A stretch of DNA of 34,647 bases from Clostridia bacterium (GTDB lineage Bacteria; Bacillota; Clostridia; Oscillospirales; CAG-272). Below are positions 23,451 through 31,355 of this stretch, piece by piece. Numbering within the stretch: the stretch's first letter is position 1; every line of letters begins with the position of its first letter. The position numbers and the translations under genes were made by a program. Below the pieces are notes generated by a model. That model did no database searches, was not told where the DNA came from, and saw nothing but the letters and a program-made list of their open reading frames with translations. The stretch lies in contig JAFTOK010000030.1 of assembly GCA_017463815.1 (NCBI GenBank), positions 1 through 34,647 of the forward strand. The letters run 5' to 3'.

Positions 23451-24332
23451 ATGGACACAAGCAAATTCAAAGGCATATTCCCCGCGCTTCTCACCCCTTT
23501 CGGCAAGAATCATAATATCAACGAGAAAGCGCTCGCCGAACTCATTGAAATGAACATCGCAAAAGGTGTTTCGGGGTTCTACGTAGGCGGCAGCACAGCG
23601 GAGGTTTTCCTGCTTTCAGAGGAGGAAAGAAAAACGCTCTACCGTTTAGTAAAAGAAATCGTGGGCGAAAGAGTAACGCTAATTGCGCACGTAGGCGATA
23701 TTTCCACGGATAAAGCAATCGGTTACGCCCGTCTTGCGGAAGCGCTCGGCTACAACGCCGTTTCGGCGGTTGCGCCTTTCTACTATAAATTCTCTTTTGC
23801 GGAAATCAAAAAGTATTATTTCGATATAGTTTCCTCTGTTTCTCTCCCGATGATAGTGTATAACTTCCCGAACTTTTCGGGCGTTACGCTTTCCGCCGAG
23901 CAGATAGGAGAGTTTTTCGCAGACGAACGCTTCATCGGTCTTAAACATACCTCCGCAGACACGTTCGCGCTTTCCCGCATAAAAACGGCTTTCCCCGAAA
24001 AAGTTGTATTCAACGGTTTCGATGAAATGATGCTCGGCGGGCTTTCTATGGGCGCAGACGGCGGTATAGGCAGCACGTACAACTTTATGGCGGAAAAATT
24101 CATAAAACTCCTCGCTCTCTTCAGGGAAAACAAGATGGAAGAGGCGCAGGAGCTTCAAAAAGAAATCAACATAATCATCGCCGCGCTTTGCGAAGTCGGC
24201 GTAATGCAGGGCGAAAAGGCAATACTCTGCGCTATGGGGCTTGATTTCGGCAAAATGCGTGCTCCATTCGGCGAAATTTCCGAAGAAAAGGAAAAGGCTC
24301 TGCTCGCCAAAGTTATGCCGCTCCTTGTGTGA
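23451..24332 (+). CDS. nanA: N-acetylneuraminate lyase
   Basis: A 293-residue class I aldolase of the DapA/NanA superfamily, predicted to split sialic acid to ManNAc and pyruvate. GGSTAE (46-51) is the pyruvate site, YNFP (137-140) holds the catalytic Tyr and K165 in GLKHTS is the Schiff-base Lys; the GLKHTS form is typical of sialate lyases and unlike dapA in this window. A sialidase gene follows after 9 bases. No nanE, nanK or sialic-acid transporter is within view, so the rest of the route must lie elsewhere. A GGAGG site precedes the ATG and a consensus-like promoter lies upstream. A related keto-acid aldolase function cannot be excluded. Confidence 0.88.
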   Translation: MDTSKFKGIFPALLTPFGKNHNINEKALAELIEMNIAKGVSGFYVGGSTAEVFLLSEEERKTLYRLVKEIVGERVTLIAHVGDISTDKAIGYARLAEALGYNAVSAVAPFYYKFSFAEIKKYYFDIVSSVSLPMIVYNFPNFSGVTLSAEQIGEFFADERFIGLKHTSADTFALSRIKTAFPEKVVFNGFDEMMLGGLSMGADGGIGSTYNFMAEKFIKLLALFRENKMEEAQELQKEINIIIAALCEVGVMQGEKAILCAMGLDFGKMRAPFGEISEEKEKALLAKVMPLLV

Positions 24333-24341
24333 GGTAATATT

Positions 24342-25346
24342 ATGGAAATACGCAAAATTTGGGATAAAACCGAGCAAGAGGAATACGCGCTCTGCCGCAT
24401 ACCGGGGATTCTCGTCACCTCGCGCGGCACGCTTATAATATACGGCGAAGCGCGCAAAAGCACGAGCGATTGGGCGCTTATGGACATAGTTATGTGCACA
24501 AGCGAGAACGGCGGCGTTTCTTTTTCCGCGCCCATACACCTCGCACGCGGCACGGAAGAACACCCCACCGTCAACAACCCCGTTATGGCGGAGGACGCGT
24601 GCGGCAAACTCCATTTTCTCTATTGCGAAGATTACGGCACGTGCGGCGGCAGAATTTTGCACAGAACAAGCGCGGACGACGGCAAAACTTTTGGCAAGGA
24701 GCGCGACATAACCCACGCCACCTTGCCCGAATACAGAAACGTTTTCGCCCTCGGCCCCGGGCACGGCATTTGCACAAGCAAGCGCACGCTTGTGTTCCCT
24801 TTCTGGCTCGTGCCGAAAAAATTCCGCTCGCCCGTGCGCGCGCACACGCCGAGCGAGGTGGGCTTGCTTTGCAGTATGGACGGCGGCAAAACCTGGCGCA
24901 CAAGCGAGCTTTTGCGCTCCGGCGAAGAAATCTTCTCCCCAAACGAAAGCGTGGCGGCAGAACTGCCGAACGGTGAAATCTACCTTTCCGTGCGCCACAA
25001 TGCTTTTTACCGCGCACACGCCGTGGCGGAAAGCGAAATCTGCGCTTTTCGCGAGTTTCGGCCTGATTTTGAACTCACAGACCCCATCTGCTTCGGCTCT
25101 GTGGCGGTTTTGGGCGAAAAACTGCTCTTTGTAAACTGTGAAAACGCGAAAAACCGCAAAAATATAACGCTCAAAGCAAGCACCGACGGCGGCAAAACGT
25201 GGTCGGCTCGCAAAGTCATCGACGAAGAGCGCGGGGGATACGCCGACATAGCGGCAGACACGAAAAACGGCAAAATATATATTCTGTACGAAAACAACTT
25301 CGGCGCAGAACTTTACCTCGCCGTGCTCGATGAAGACGAGATTTGA
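24342..25346 (+). CDS. Exo-alpha-sialidase (BNR/Asp-box protein), intracellular
   Basis: A 334-residue six-bladed-propeller sialidase. Visible are the Arg motif CRIP (18-21, R19), D48 in the acid/base position, four Asp boxes (SENGGVSF 54-61, SADDGKTF 110-117, SMDGGKTW 188-195, STDGGKTW 280-287), GPGHGI (138-143), E212 as the Tyr-activating Glu, R228 in SVRH and the nucleophile candidate Y300 in GGYADI. There is no signal peptide, so it would act inside the cell, on imported sialyl-oligosaccharides. It starts 9 bases after nanA with GAGG, in one operon, so released sialic acid would pass straight to the lyase. First Asp box is degenerate. Good call; some BNR proteins have other substrates. 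Confidence 0.85.
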   Translation: MEIRKIWDKTEQEEYALCRIPGILVTSRGTLIIYGEARKSTSDWALMDIVMCTSENGGVSFSAPIHLARGTEEHPTVNNPVMAEDACGKLHFLYCEDYGTCGGRILHRTSADDGKTFGKERDITHATLPEYRNVFALGPGHGICTSKRTLVFPFWLVPKKFRSPVRAHTPSEVGLLCSMDGGKTWRTSELLRSGEEIFSPNESVAAELPNGEIYLSVRHNAFYRAHAVAESEICAFREFRPDFELTDPICFGSVAVLGEKLLFVNCENAKNRKNITLKASTDGGKTWSARKVIDEERGGYADIAADTKNGKIYILYENNFGAELYLAVLDEDEI

Positions 25347-25369
25347 ACTTATTCCTTTTTACATATTTT

Positions 25370-25397
25370 ACCCCTCGGCATATGCCGAGGGGTTTTA
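25370..25397 (+). terminator. Terminator of the nanA-sialidase operon
   Basis: CCCCTCGGCATATGCCGAGGGG (25371-25392) is a perfect 22-base palindrome that folds to a strong stem, followed by TTTTATTTTT. It isolates the operon from rnfC. Confidence 0.88.
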
Positions 25398-25483
25398 TTT
25401 TTCAAAAAATCGCATTTTTCGGTATATCGAGGCGTAAATCCACGCAAAATACATATTGAAACCAAACGAACAGAGGTAAAAAT

Positions 25484-26791
25484 ATGTCTTTTTTTCTAAG
25501 CGGTGTTCACCTGCCACACAGAAAACGCACGGAAAAATGCGAGCCTGCGGAAATGCCCCCGCCCAAAACCGTTATACTTCCTATGACGATGCACATAGGC
25601 ACGCCCGCGCGCCCCACGGTAAAGAAAGGCGAGCGCGTTTGCGTAGGCACGCTTGTGGGCGAGGCACAGGGCGAAGTTTCCGCGAACATTCACGCGAGCG
25701 TTTCGGGCACGGTTGCAAAAATAGAGGACATCACGCTCGCAAGCGGCGCAAAATGCCCCGCCGTGTTTATAGATTCCGACGGGCTTATGGAAAAAGAGCC
25801 TTCGCTCTCTGCGCCCGAGGTAAAAACGAGTGAGGAATTTCTCGCCGCAGTGAAAAAGAGCGGCATTGTGGGATTGGGCGGCGCGGGGTTTCCCACGCAC
25901 GTCAAACTCGCCTCGGGTGCCAGAACTCTCATAATAAACGCCGCTGAATGCGAGCCGTATATCACGAGCGACACATACACGCTCACGCACAGGGGCGCGG
26001 ACATAGAAAGCGCTGTTTCGCTTTTCCAAAAATTCCTCGGCGTAGAAAAAGTTATCATCGGCATAGAGAAAAACAAGCCCGACGCCATAGCGAAAATGCG
26101 CGAAATCGCGACGAAAAACGAAGATGTGGAGCTTAAAATCCTGCCCGAGGTTTACCCGCAGGGGGCGGAAAAAGTGCTCGTCTACCACGCCACGGGCAAG
26201 GTCGTGCCCGCAGGCAAGCTGCCGCAGGACGTGGGCGCGCTTGTGCTCAACTGCACGACGGCGGCAAGCGTGGCGGAATATATGCGCACGGGTATGCCGC
26301 TCGTGAAAAAGTGCGTAACCGTAGACGGTGACGCGGTAAAATCGCCGCAAAACGTGCTCTTACCCATAGGCACGCCGCTTTCCGACGTTTTCGATTTCTG
26401 CGGCGGTTTTTCGCACGGGGTACACAAGGTGCTCTACGGCGGGCCGATGATGGGCGTCGCCGTGCCGAGCCTTTCCCTGCCCGTGCTGAAAAACACGAAC
26501 GCCCTGCTCGCTTTCGGCAAAGAGAGCGCCGTGCGCCCGCGCTCCACACAGTGCATACGTTGCGGGCTGTGTATGGCGCATTGCCCCGTTCGCCTGGCTC
26601 CTTTCAACATAGCAAAAGCATACAAAAACGGTAACGCCGAAATGCTTTTTCGCCTGCGCGCGGATATATGTATGGACTGCGGCTGTTGCACCTACGTCTG
26701 CCCCGCGAAGCGCCCGCTTGCGGAAACGAACAAAATGGCAAAAATACTTCTGCGCGAATATATGAAAACGCGAAAGGAGGGGGCAAAATGA
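25484..26791 (+). CDS. rnfC: Rnf electron-transport complex subunit C
   Basis: A 435-residue peripheral subunit, the NADH/NAD+ and FMN-binding part of the ion-pumping ferredoxin:NAD+ oxidoreductase. The flavin/NAD segment GLGGAGFPTHVK and NAAECEPYITSD are visible, followed by a biotinyl/SLBB-like portion and two [4Fe-4S] motifs near the C-terminus, CIRCGLCMAHCP and CMDCGCCTYVCP. It is the first gene of rnfCDGEAB. The start lies after AGAGG; the 80-base gap upstream has no clear promoter. It overlaps rnfD by ATGA. Secure. Confidence 0.97.
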   Translation: MSFFLSGVHLPHRKRTEKCEPAEMPPPKTVILPMTMHIGTPARPTVKKGERVCVGTLVGEAQGEVSANIHASVSGTVAKIEDITLASGAKCPAVFIDSDGLMEKEPSLSAPEVKTSEEFLAAVKKSGIVGLGGAGFPTHVKLASGARTLIINAAECEPYITSDTYTLTHRGADIESAVSLFQKFLGVEKVIIGIEKNKPDAIAKMREIATKNEDVELKILPEVYPQGAEKVLVYHATGKVVPAGKLPQDVGALVLNCTTAASVAEYMRTGMPLVKKCVTVDGDAVKSPQNVLLPIGTPLSDVFDFCGGFSHGVHKVLYGGPMMGVAVPSLSLPVLKNTNALLAFGKESAVRPRSTQCIRCGLCMAHCPVRLAPFNIAKAYKNGNAEMLFRLRADICMDCGCCTYVCPAKRPLAETNKMAKILLREYMKTRKEGAK

Positions 26792-27711
26792 ACACGCTCC
26801 GCCTCTCTTTTTCCCCGCATATACACAGCGGGCGCACCACGCGCGGCATAATGCTCGACGTGCTTATAGCGCTTCTCCCCGCCGTTTTTGCGGGAACGCT
26901 GATTTTCGGTGTGCGCTCGCTCGCGGTAATCGCCACGTGCCTCTCCGCCGCCGTGCTTTCGGAGTTTATTTTCTGCAAAATCGCAAAGAAGGAGCAAAGC
27001 GCGGGCGACCTTTCCGCCGCCGTAACGGGGCTTTTGCTGGCGCTGAATTTGCCCGCGAACCTGCCGCTCTGGCAGGCGGCGGTGGGCGCTGTGTTTGCGG
27101 TGGTGCTTGTCAAATGTATTTTCGGCGGTATAGGGCAGAATTTTGCAACCCCAGCCGCAACCGCGCGCGTGTTTATGACTCTCGCCTTCCCCGCTATGGC
27201 AAACGCCGCCTTCCCTGTGCTTACGGACACTTCCGCGGGCGCGACGCCGCTTGTTTTGTTGGGACACGGCGAAACGGTTGATATATGGCATCTTCTTCTC
27301 GGGTTGCACGGCGGCGCTATCGGCGAAACGTGCGCGCTCGCGCTCATTTTGGGGGGCGTATACCTTATTTTTCGCGGGGTGATTTCTCCGCACGCGCCGC
27401 TCGCTATGCTCGCCACAGTGTTCTGCCTCACTTTCGCCGCAAAAGGCTCGCTTTTCCTTTCGCTTGAATACGTTCTTTCGGGCGGACTTTTGCTCGGTGC
27501 ATTCTTTATGGCGACGGACTATGCCACCTCGCCCGTAACCAAGAGCGGCAAAGTCATATTCGGCATAGGCGCGGGGGCTTTGACCGTGCTCATACGATTT
27601 TTCGGCGTGTATACAGAGGGGGTTTCCTTTGCCATCCTGCTTATGAACATCGTAACGCCGTATATAGACACGCTCACGGCGAAAAAGCCTTTCGGAGGTG
27701 CAAAAATATGA
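26788..27711 (+). CDS. rnfD: Rnf electron-transport complex subunit D
   Basis: A 307-residue integral membrane subunit with about nine to ten helices. The flavinylation site follows the ApbE pattern Dxx(x)GAT: D147-TSAGAT-153, so Thr153 would carry covalent FMN. HIHSGRTTRGIMLDVL at the start and DYATSPVTKSGK near the C-terminus are typical. The start ATG overlaps the rnfC stop (ATGA); a longer frame from 26668 reads through the rnfC Fe-S motif region and was rejected. Translational coupling is expected. Confidence 0.96.
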   Translation: MNTLRLSFSPHIHSGRTTRGIMLDVLIALLPAVFAGTLIFGVRSLAVIATCLSAAVLSEFIFCKIAKKEQSAGDLSAAVTGLLLALNLPANLPLWQAAVGAVFAVVLVKCIFGGIGQNFATPAATARVFMTLAFPAMANAAFPVLTDTSAGATPLVLLGHGETVDIWHLLLGLHGGAIGETCALALILGGVYLIFRGVISPHAPLAMLATVFCLTFAAKGSLFLSLEYVLSGGLLLGAFFMATDYATSPVTKSGKVIFGIGAGALTVLIRFFGVYTEGVSFAILLMNIVTPYIDTLTAKKPFGGAKI

Positions 27712-28874
27712 AAAAATATCTCGGCAGTATCGTTTCGCTCACAGTAATATGCCTGGCGGTTTCCGTGCTCCTCGCCGCGGCGAACGGCATAACCGCGCCC
27801 GTTATAGAAAAGGCAGAGGGCGAAAAAGCAAACGCCGCCCTGCTCGCCGTTATGCCCGAGGGCAAGGATTTTCAGGAAATCGACGTTTCCGCCTACACCC
27901 TGCCCACAAGCGTTACAGGGGCGTACAGCGAGGCAGGCGGCGGGCACGTACTGCGCCTTGCTACCACGGGCTACGCCGCGGGGCTTACCATTATGTGCGG
28001 GGTAGACAAAAACGGCAAAATCACGGGGGCCGCCTGCATTTCAAGCGGCGAAACGCTCGGCTACGAAAAGACGTACGGCGAGCGCTTTGCAGGTCTTGCG
28101 GCAGAAGAAGCGGCGCTTGTAGCCACCGTGGCGGGCGCTACGAAAACCACCACAGCATATAAAAAAGCCGTGGCAGACGCCATAAACGCCGCCACCATAC
28201 TTTCCGGCGGGAGCGCCGACATCCGCACGGAGGAGGAAATTTTGCGCGACAACCTCGCCGCCGCCCTGCCCGCAGGCGAAAGCTTTGCAAAAGAATTTAT
28301 GGCAGAGGAACTGCAAGGCGTTTCCGCCGTATACAAGGCGGAAAACGGCGCGGGGTACGTTTTCGTGCTAGGCGAAAGTTTCATAGGCATCGACGCGGGC
28401 GGCAACGTCGTATCCGAAGCAGACAAAGAAACACAAGCCGCCGCAAAAGCCGCATTCACCTCCCACACGAGCACCGTTCTTTCGGAAATAGAGCTTTCCG
28501 CCTACGCGGGCATCTCGCCGCGCGTGGAAAAAGCATACAGAACCGCAAGCGGCAACTACGTTTTCGAGCTTTCTGCGGCGGGGTACGGCATAAACGGCGA
28601 ATACGGCGCTTCGGGCAAGTATATCCGCATAAAAGTGAGCGCCACGGCGGGCGGAAAAATTATAGACTGCGTAACGCTCGAACAGCACGAAACGGAAAAC
28701 GTGGGCTCTGCCTGCGCCGACCCGAAATATTACGAACAGTACAGGGGCAAAACCGCCGAAACGCTCGGCGAGGTAGACACCATCGCGGGCGCGACGTATA
28801 CGCACAGAGGATACAGCGTGGCTGTTTCCAAAGTGTTTGAAGCAATCGAAATTCTGAAGGGGGCAAAACGATGA
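27708..28874 (+). CDS. rnfG: Rnf subunit G with two FMN-binding domains
   Basis: A 388-residue protein, against about 190-220 for normal RnfG. It has an N-terminal anchor helix (about 7-25) and two tandem FMN_bind modules. The C-terminal module has the ApbE signature DTIAGAT (357-363, Thr363) followed by GYSVAVSKVFEAI. The N-terminal module has VAGATKTT (141-148, Thr145) followed by AYKKAVADAINAA, but the Asp of the signature is replaced by Ala139. Thus covalent FMN is sure for the second and doubtful for the first. RnfG transfers electrons between outer-side cofactors. Both ends overlap neighbours by ATGA. The frame is continuous, so this is a duplication or a fusion rather than an error. 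Confidence 0.93.
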   Translation: MKKYLGSIVSLTVICLAVSVLLAAANGITAPVIEKAEGEKANAALLAVMPEGKDFQEIDVSAYTLPTSVTGAYSEAGGGHVLRLATTGYAAGLTIMCGVDKNGKITGAACISSGETLGYEKTYGERFAGLAAEEAALVATVAGATKTTTAYKKAVADAINAATILSGGSADIRTEEEILRDNLAAALPAGESFAKEFMAEELQGVSAVYKAENGAGYVFVLGESFIGIDAGGNVVSEADKETQAAAKAAFTSHTSTVLSEIELSAYAGISPRVEKAYRTASGNYVFELSAAGYGINGEYGASGKYIRIKVSATAGGKIIDCVTLEQHETENVGSACADPKYYEQYRGKTAETLGEVDTIAGATYTHRGYSVAVSKVFEAIEILKGAKR

Positions 28875-29611
28875 AAAAAGAAACAAACCTTTCCGTTTTT
28901 CTGCGCGGCTTGCTCATAGAAAACCCCGTTTTCGTGCTTGTGCTGGGCACTTGCCCCACGCTTGCCACCACCGCGAGCGTCGTGGGGGCGCTTGCTATGG
29001 GGCTTGCCGCCGCGGCGGTGCTCGTATGCTCCAACGTGGCAATTTCGCTCTTGCGAAACCTCATCCCCTCTGCAGTGCGCATTCCCTGCTATATCGTAAT
29101 CATCGCGGGGTTTGTTACTCTTGTGCAGATGCTTATGCACGCATATCTGCCCGCGCTTTATGAGCTTTTGGGCATTTACCTCGCCCTTATAACCGTAAAC
29201 TGCATAATTTTGGGGCGGGCGGAAATGTTTGCGGGCAAAAACGGCGTGCTCCGCTCTGCTCTCGACGGCGCGGGAATGGGTCTTGGCTTTACGCTCGCTC
29301 TGCTCGCTATGGCGTGCGTGCGCGAAATCTTCGGCGGCGGCACTTTCTGGGGCTTGGAAATACCGTTTATTTCAAATTATAAAATAGAATTTCTTACAAA
29401 AGCCCCCGGCGGCTTTCTCGTTTTCGGCTTGCTTATCGCCGCGGTGAACGCCATAACGAAATGCAGGGCGATTAAAAAGAAGGATTTCGGCTGTGAAACC
29501 TGCCCATCTGCGGGGGCGTGCGCGGCAAAGCCGTGCCCCGCGGCAGACGAAAACCTTACAACGAAAGTTGGCATGACGGAAAAGGAGGAAAAAGAAAATG
29601 GAAACGGTTAA
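28871..29611 (+). CDS. rnfE: Rnf electron-transport complex subunit E
   Basis: A 246-residue membrane subunit with six helices that pairs with RnfA around a membrane [2Fe-2S] centre; Cys28 in GTCPTLA and Cys111 in VNCIILG are the expected ligands. A hydrophilic C-terminal extension of about 45 residues is added after the last helix, with four Cys (C208, C211, C217, C222; spacing C-x2-C-x5-C-x4-C) and an acidic Lys-rich end. The last 14 bases overlap the start of rnfA, whose ribosome site lies inside this tail. The core call is certain; the tail might bind metal or a cluster. Confidence 0.95.
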   Translation: MKKETNLSVFLRGLLIENPVFVLVLGTCPTLATTASVVGALAMGLAAAAVLVCSNVAISLLRNLIPSAVRIPCYIVIIAGFVTLVQMLMHAYLPALYELLGIYLALITVNCIILGRAEMFAGKNGVLRSALDGAGMGLGFTLALLAMACVREIFGGGTFWGLEIPFISNYKIEFLTKAPGGFLVFGLLIAAVNAITKCRAIKKKDFGCETCPSAGACAAKPCPAADENLTTKVGMTEKEEKENGNG

Positions 29612-30197
29612 AAATTTAATATTCATTCTTATGTCCTCCGTGCTGGTGAATAACTACGTTCTCTCGCGCTTTCTGGGCATATGCCCGTTCCTCGGCGTTT
29701 CCAAAAAACTGCCGCAGGCGGCGGGTATGGGCGTTTCCGTCATCTTCGTAATGTTCCTTGCCACGCTCGCCACGTACCCCTTACAACATTTTGTTCTCGC
29801 GCGCTTCGGGCTTGAATATTTGCAGACAATCGTCTTTATCCTCGTCATAGCCGCGCTCGTGCAGTTTGTGGAAATGCTGCTGAAAAAATATATTCCGTCT
29901 TTGCACAAAAATCTGGGCGTTTATCTGCCGCTTATAACCACGAACTGCGCGGTTTTGGGCGTTACCATAAACAATATCACCGACGGCTATACTTTCCCCG
30001 AAGCCGTGGTGAGCTCGCTCGGGTGCGGCCTCGGCTTCTTGCTTGCAATGGTGCTGTTTTCGGGAGTGCGGGAGCGCATAGAAAACTGCGATGCGCCCGA
30101 GTGCTTCAAGGGCTTGCCCGTAACGCTCGTTGCCGCTTCCATAGTTTCGCTCGCGTTCTTCGGCTTTACGGGGCTTGCGGAAAATCTTTTCGCCTAA
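29598..30197 (+). CDS. rnfA: Rnf electron-transport complex subunit A
   Basis: A 199-residue membrane protein of six helices. GICPFLGVS and TTNCAVLGV carry the conserved Cys pair that, with RnfE, holds the [2Fe-2S] cluster. VLVNNYVLSRFLG at the start and the helix LGCGLGFLLAMVLFSGVRERI are family marks. Length is normal. The ATG at 29598 lies 14 bases inside the rnfE frame and is preceded by AAAGGAGG, one of the best ribosome sites in the operon; this sets the start firmly. rnfB follows after 12 bases. Confidence 0.96.
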   Translation: METVKNLIFILMSSVLVNNYVLSRFLGICPFLGVSKKLPQAAGMGVSVIFVMFLATLATYPLQHFVLARFGLEYLQTIVFILVIAALVQFVEMLLKKYIPSLHKNLGVYLPLITTNCAVLGVTINNITDGYTFPEAVVSSLGCGLGFLLAMVLFSGVRERIENCDAPECFKGLPVTLVAASIVSLAFFGFTGLAENLFA

Positions 30198-30209
30198 AAG
30201 GAGGCTTGT

Positions 30210-31007
30210 ATGCTTGAAAATATTATCGCCGCCGTGGGCGTTACGGCGGGCGTGGGCTTTGTGTGCGGTATTCTTCTTTCCCTTGCCTCCCGCTTTATGG
30301 CGGTGAAGGAAGACAGGCGCGTGGGCAGCATACGCGAATGTTTGCCCGGAGCAAACTGCGGCGCGTGCGGATATACGGGGTGCGACGGCTACGCAAAAGC
30401 GCTTGTAGAAGAAGGGGCGAAAACCAACCTCTGCGTGCCGGGAGCTTCTTTTGTGGCGGAAAAAGTGGCGGCAATTCTGGGCGTGGAGGCAGAAGCTGTG
30501 CAAAACCTCACAGCTTTCGTGCATTGCAACGGCACGGCAGACGCGGCGGCAGAAAAAGCCGTGTACGAAGGCGTTAAAAGCTGCAAGGCGGCAAGCCTGC
30601 TCTTCGGCGGGCAGAAAGCGTGCGTCTACGCCTGCCTCGGCTTTGGCGATTGCGCCTCCGTTTGCCCCACGCGGGCAATAAACGTGGCAAACGGCGTGGC
30701 AAAAGTTTCGCCCGCGCTCTGCATAGGTTGCGGGCTTTGCGAAAAAGCGTGCCCGAAGCACATAATTTCGCTGATTCCGCGCGAAAGCCGCGTAGCCGTG
30801 GTGTGCAGTAACCGCGAAAACGGCGCCACCGTGCGCAAAGAGTGCACAAAAGGCTGTATCGCCTGCCGCAAATGCGAAAAAATCTGCCCCACGAACGCCA
30901 TAACCGTGCAAAACAACCTTTCGCACGTAGACCGCGAAAAATGCGTGCGTTGCGGCAAATGCGCAGAGGTTTGCCCCGTGCGTTGCATCGCGGATTTTGG
31001 GGAGTGA
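30210..31007 (+). CDS. rnfB: Rnf electron-transport complex subunit B
   Basis: A 265-residue ferredoxin-oxidising subunit with an N-terminal helix (about 4-25) and many Fe-S motifs. First the Fe-S-fold domain with C50, C53, C58 and C75 (GANCGACGYTGC). Then ferredoxin-like motifs CVYACLGFGDCASVCP, CIGCGLCEKACP, CIACRKCEKICP and CVRCGKCAEVCP, giving up to five clusters. It takes electrons from ferredoxin in the cytoplasm. AAGGAGG precedes the start. The following NusG-II gene begins 3 bases after the stop. Secure. Confidence 0.96.
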   Translation: MLENIIAAVGVTAGVGFVCGILLSLASRFMAVKEDRRVGSIRECLPGANCGACGYTGCDGYAKALVEEGAKTNLCVPGASFVAEKVAAILGVEAEAVQNLTAFVHCNGTADAAAEKAVYEGVKSCKAASLLFGGQKACVYACLGFGDCASVCPTRAINVANGVAKVSPALCIGCGLCEKACPKHIISLIPRESRVAVVCSNRENGATVRKECTKGCIACRKCEKICPTNAITVQNNLSHVDREKCVRCGKCAEVCPVRCIADFGE

Positions 31008-31010
31008 GCT

Positions 31011-31355
31011 ATGGAAAAGGGATTTTTTCGCCGCGACGCGCTCCTTGCCCTTTGCGCGCTCGCGTTTTCGCTCGGCGCGATTGTTTGCTTTTTCCTTTTA
31101 AAAAAAGAGGGCGCATACGCCACGGTGCTTGTGGGCGGCGAGGTGCATTCGCGCCACCCGCTTTCGCGCGATAACTTGTTGGAAATCTCCACGGAATACG
31201 GGCACAACAGGCTGAAAATAGAAAACGGCAAGGCAAGCATAGTTTACGCCGATTGCCCCGACGGGCTCTGCGTAAATCACCACCCCGTAAGCTGTGCGGG
31301 GGAAAGCATCGTATGCCTGCCAAACAAACTGGTGGTGGAAATACGCGATGAATAA
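31011..31355 (+). CDS. NusG domain II-containing small membrane-anchored protein
   Basis: A 114-residue protein with a short basic start, one membrane helix (about residues 11-29) and an outer beta domain with LKIENGKASIVYADCPDG, CVNHHPVSCAGESIVCLPN, the typical NusG_II pattern with conserved Cys. Such genes sit beside Rnf, FMN-binding and Gx-transporter genes in many Firmicutes, but their role is unknown; assembly of or electron supply to outer flavoproteins is a guess. It starts 3 bases after rnfB, and its last 8 bases overlap the next gene. Confidence 0.85.
   Translation: MEKGFFRRDALLALCALAFSLGAIVCFFLLKKEGAYATVLVGGEVHSRHPLSRDNLLEISTEYGHNRLKIENGKASIVYADCPDGLCVNHHPVSCAGESIVCLPNKLVVEIRDE

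Noticed and set aside
23451..24332. Second dapA
   Set aside because: The Schiff-base segment GLKHTS and GGSTAE, and the sialidase next to it, favour a sialate lyase.
25403..25483. Promoter for rnfC
   Set aside because: No -35/-10 pair of acceptable quality could be found in the gap.
26668..26787. Longer rnfD start
   Set aside because: It overlaps the second Fe-S motif of rnfC in another frame; the ATGA junction at 26788 is the typical coupled start.
27708..28874. RnfG as two genes joined by a frameshift or lost stop
   Set aside because: The linker between modules is an even, coding-like sequence with no residual start or ribosome site.
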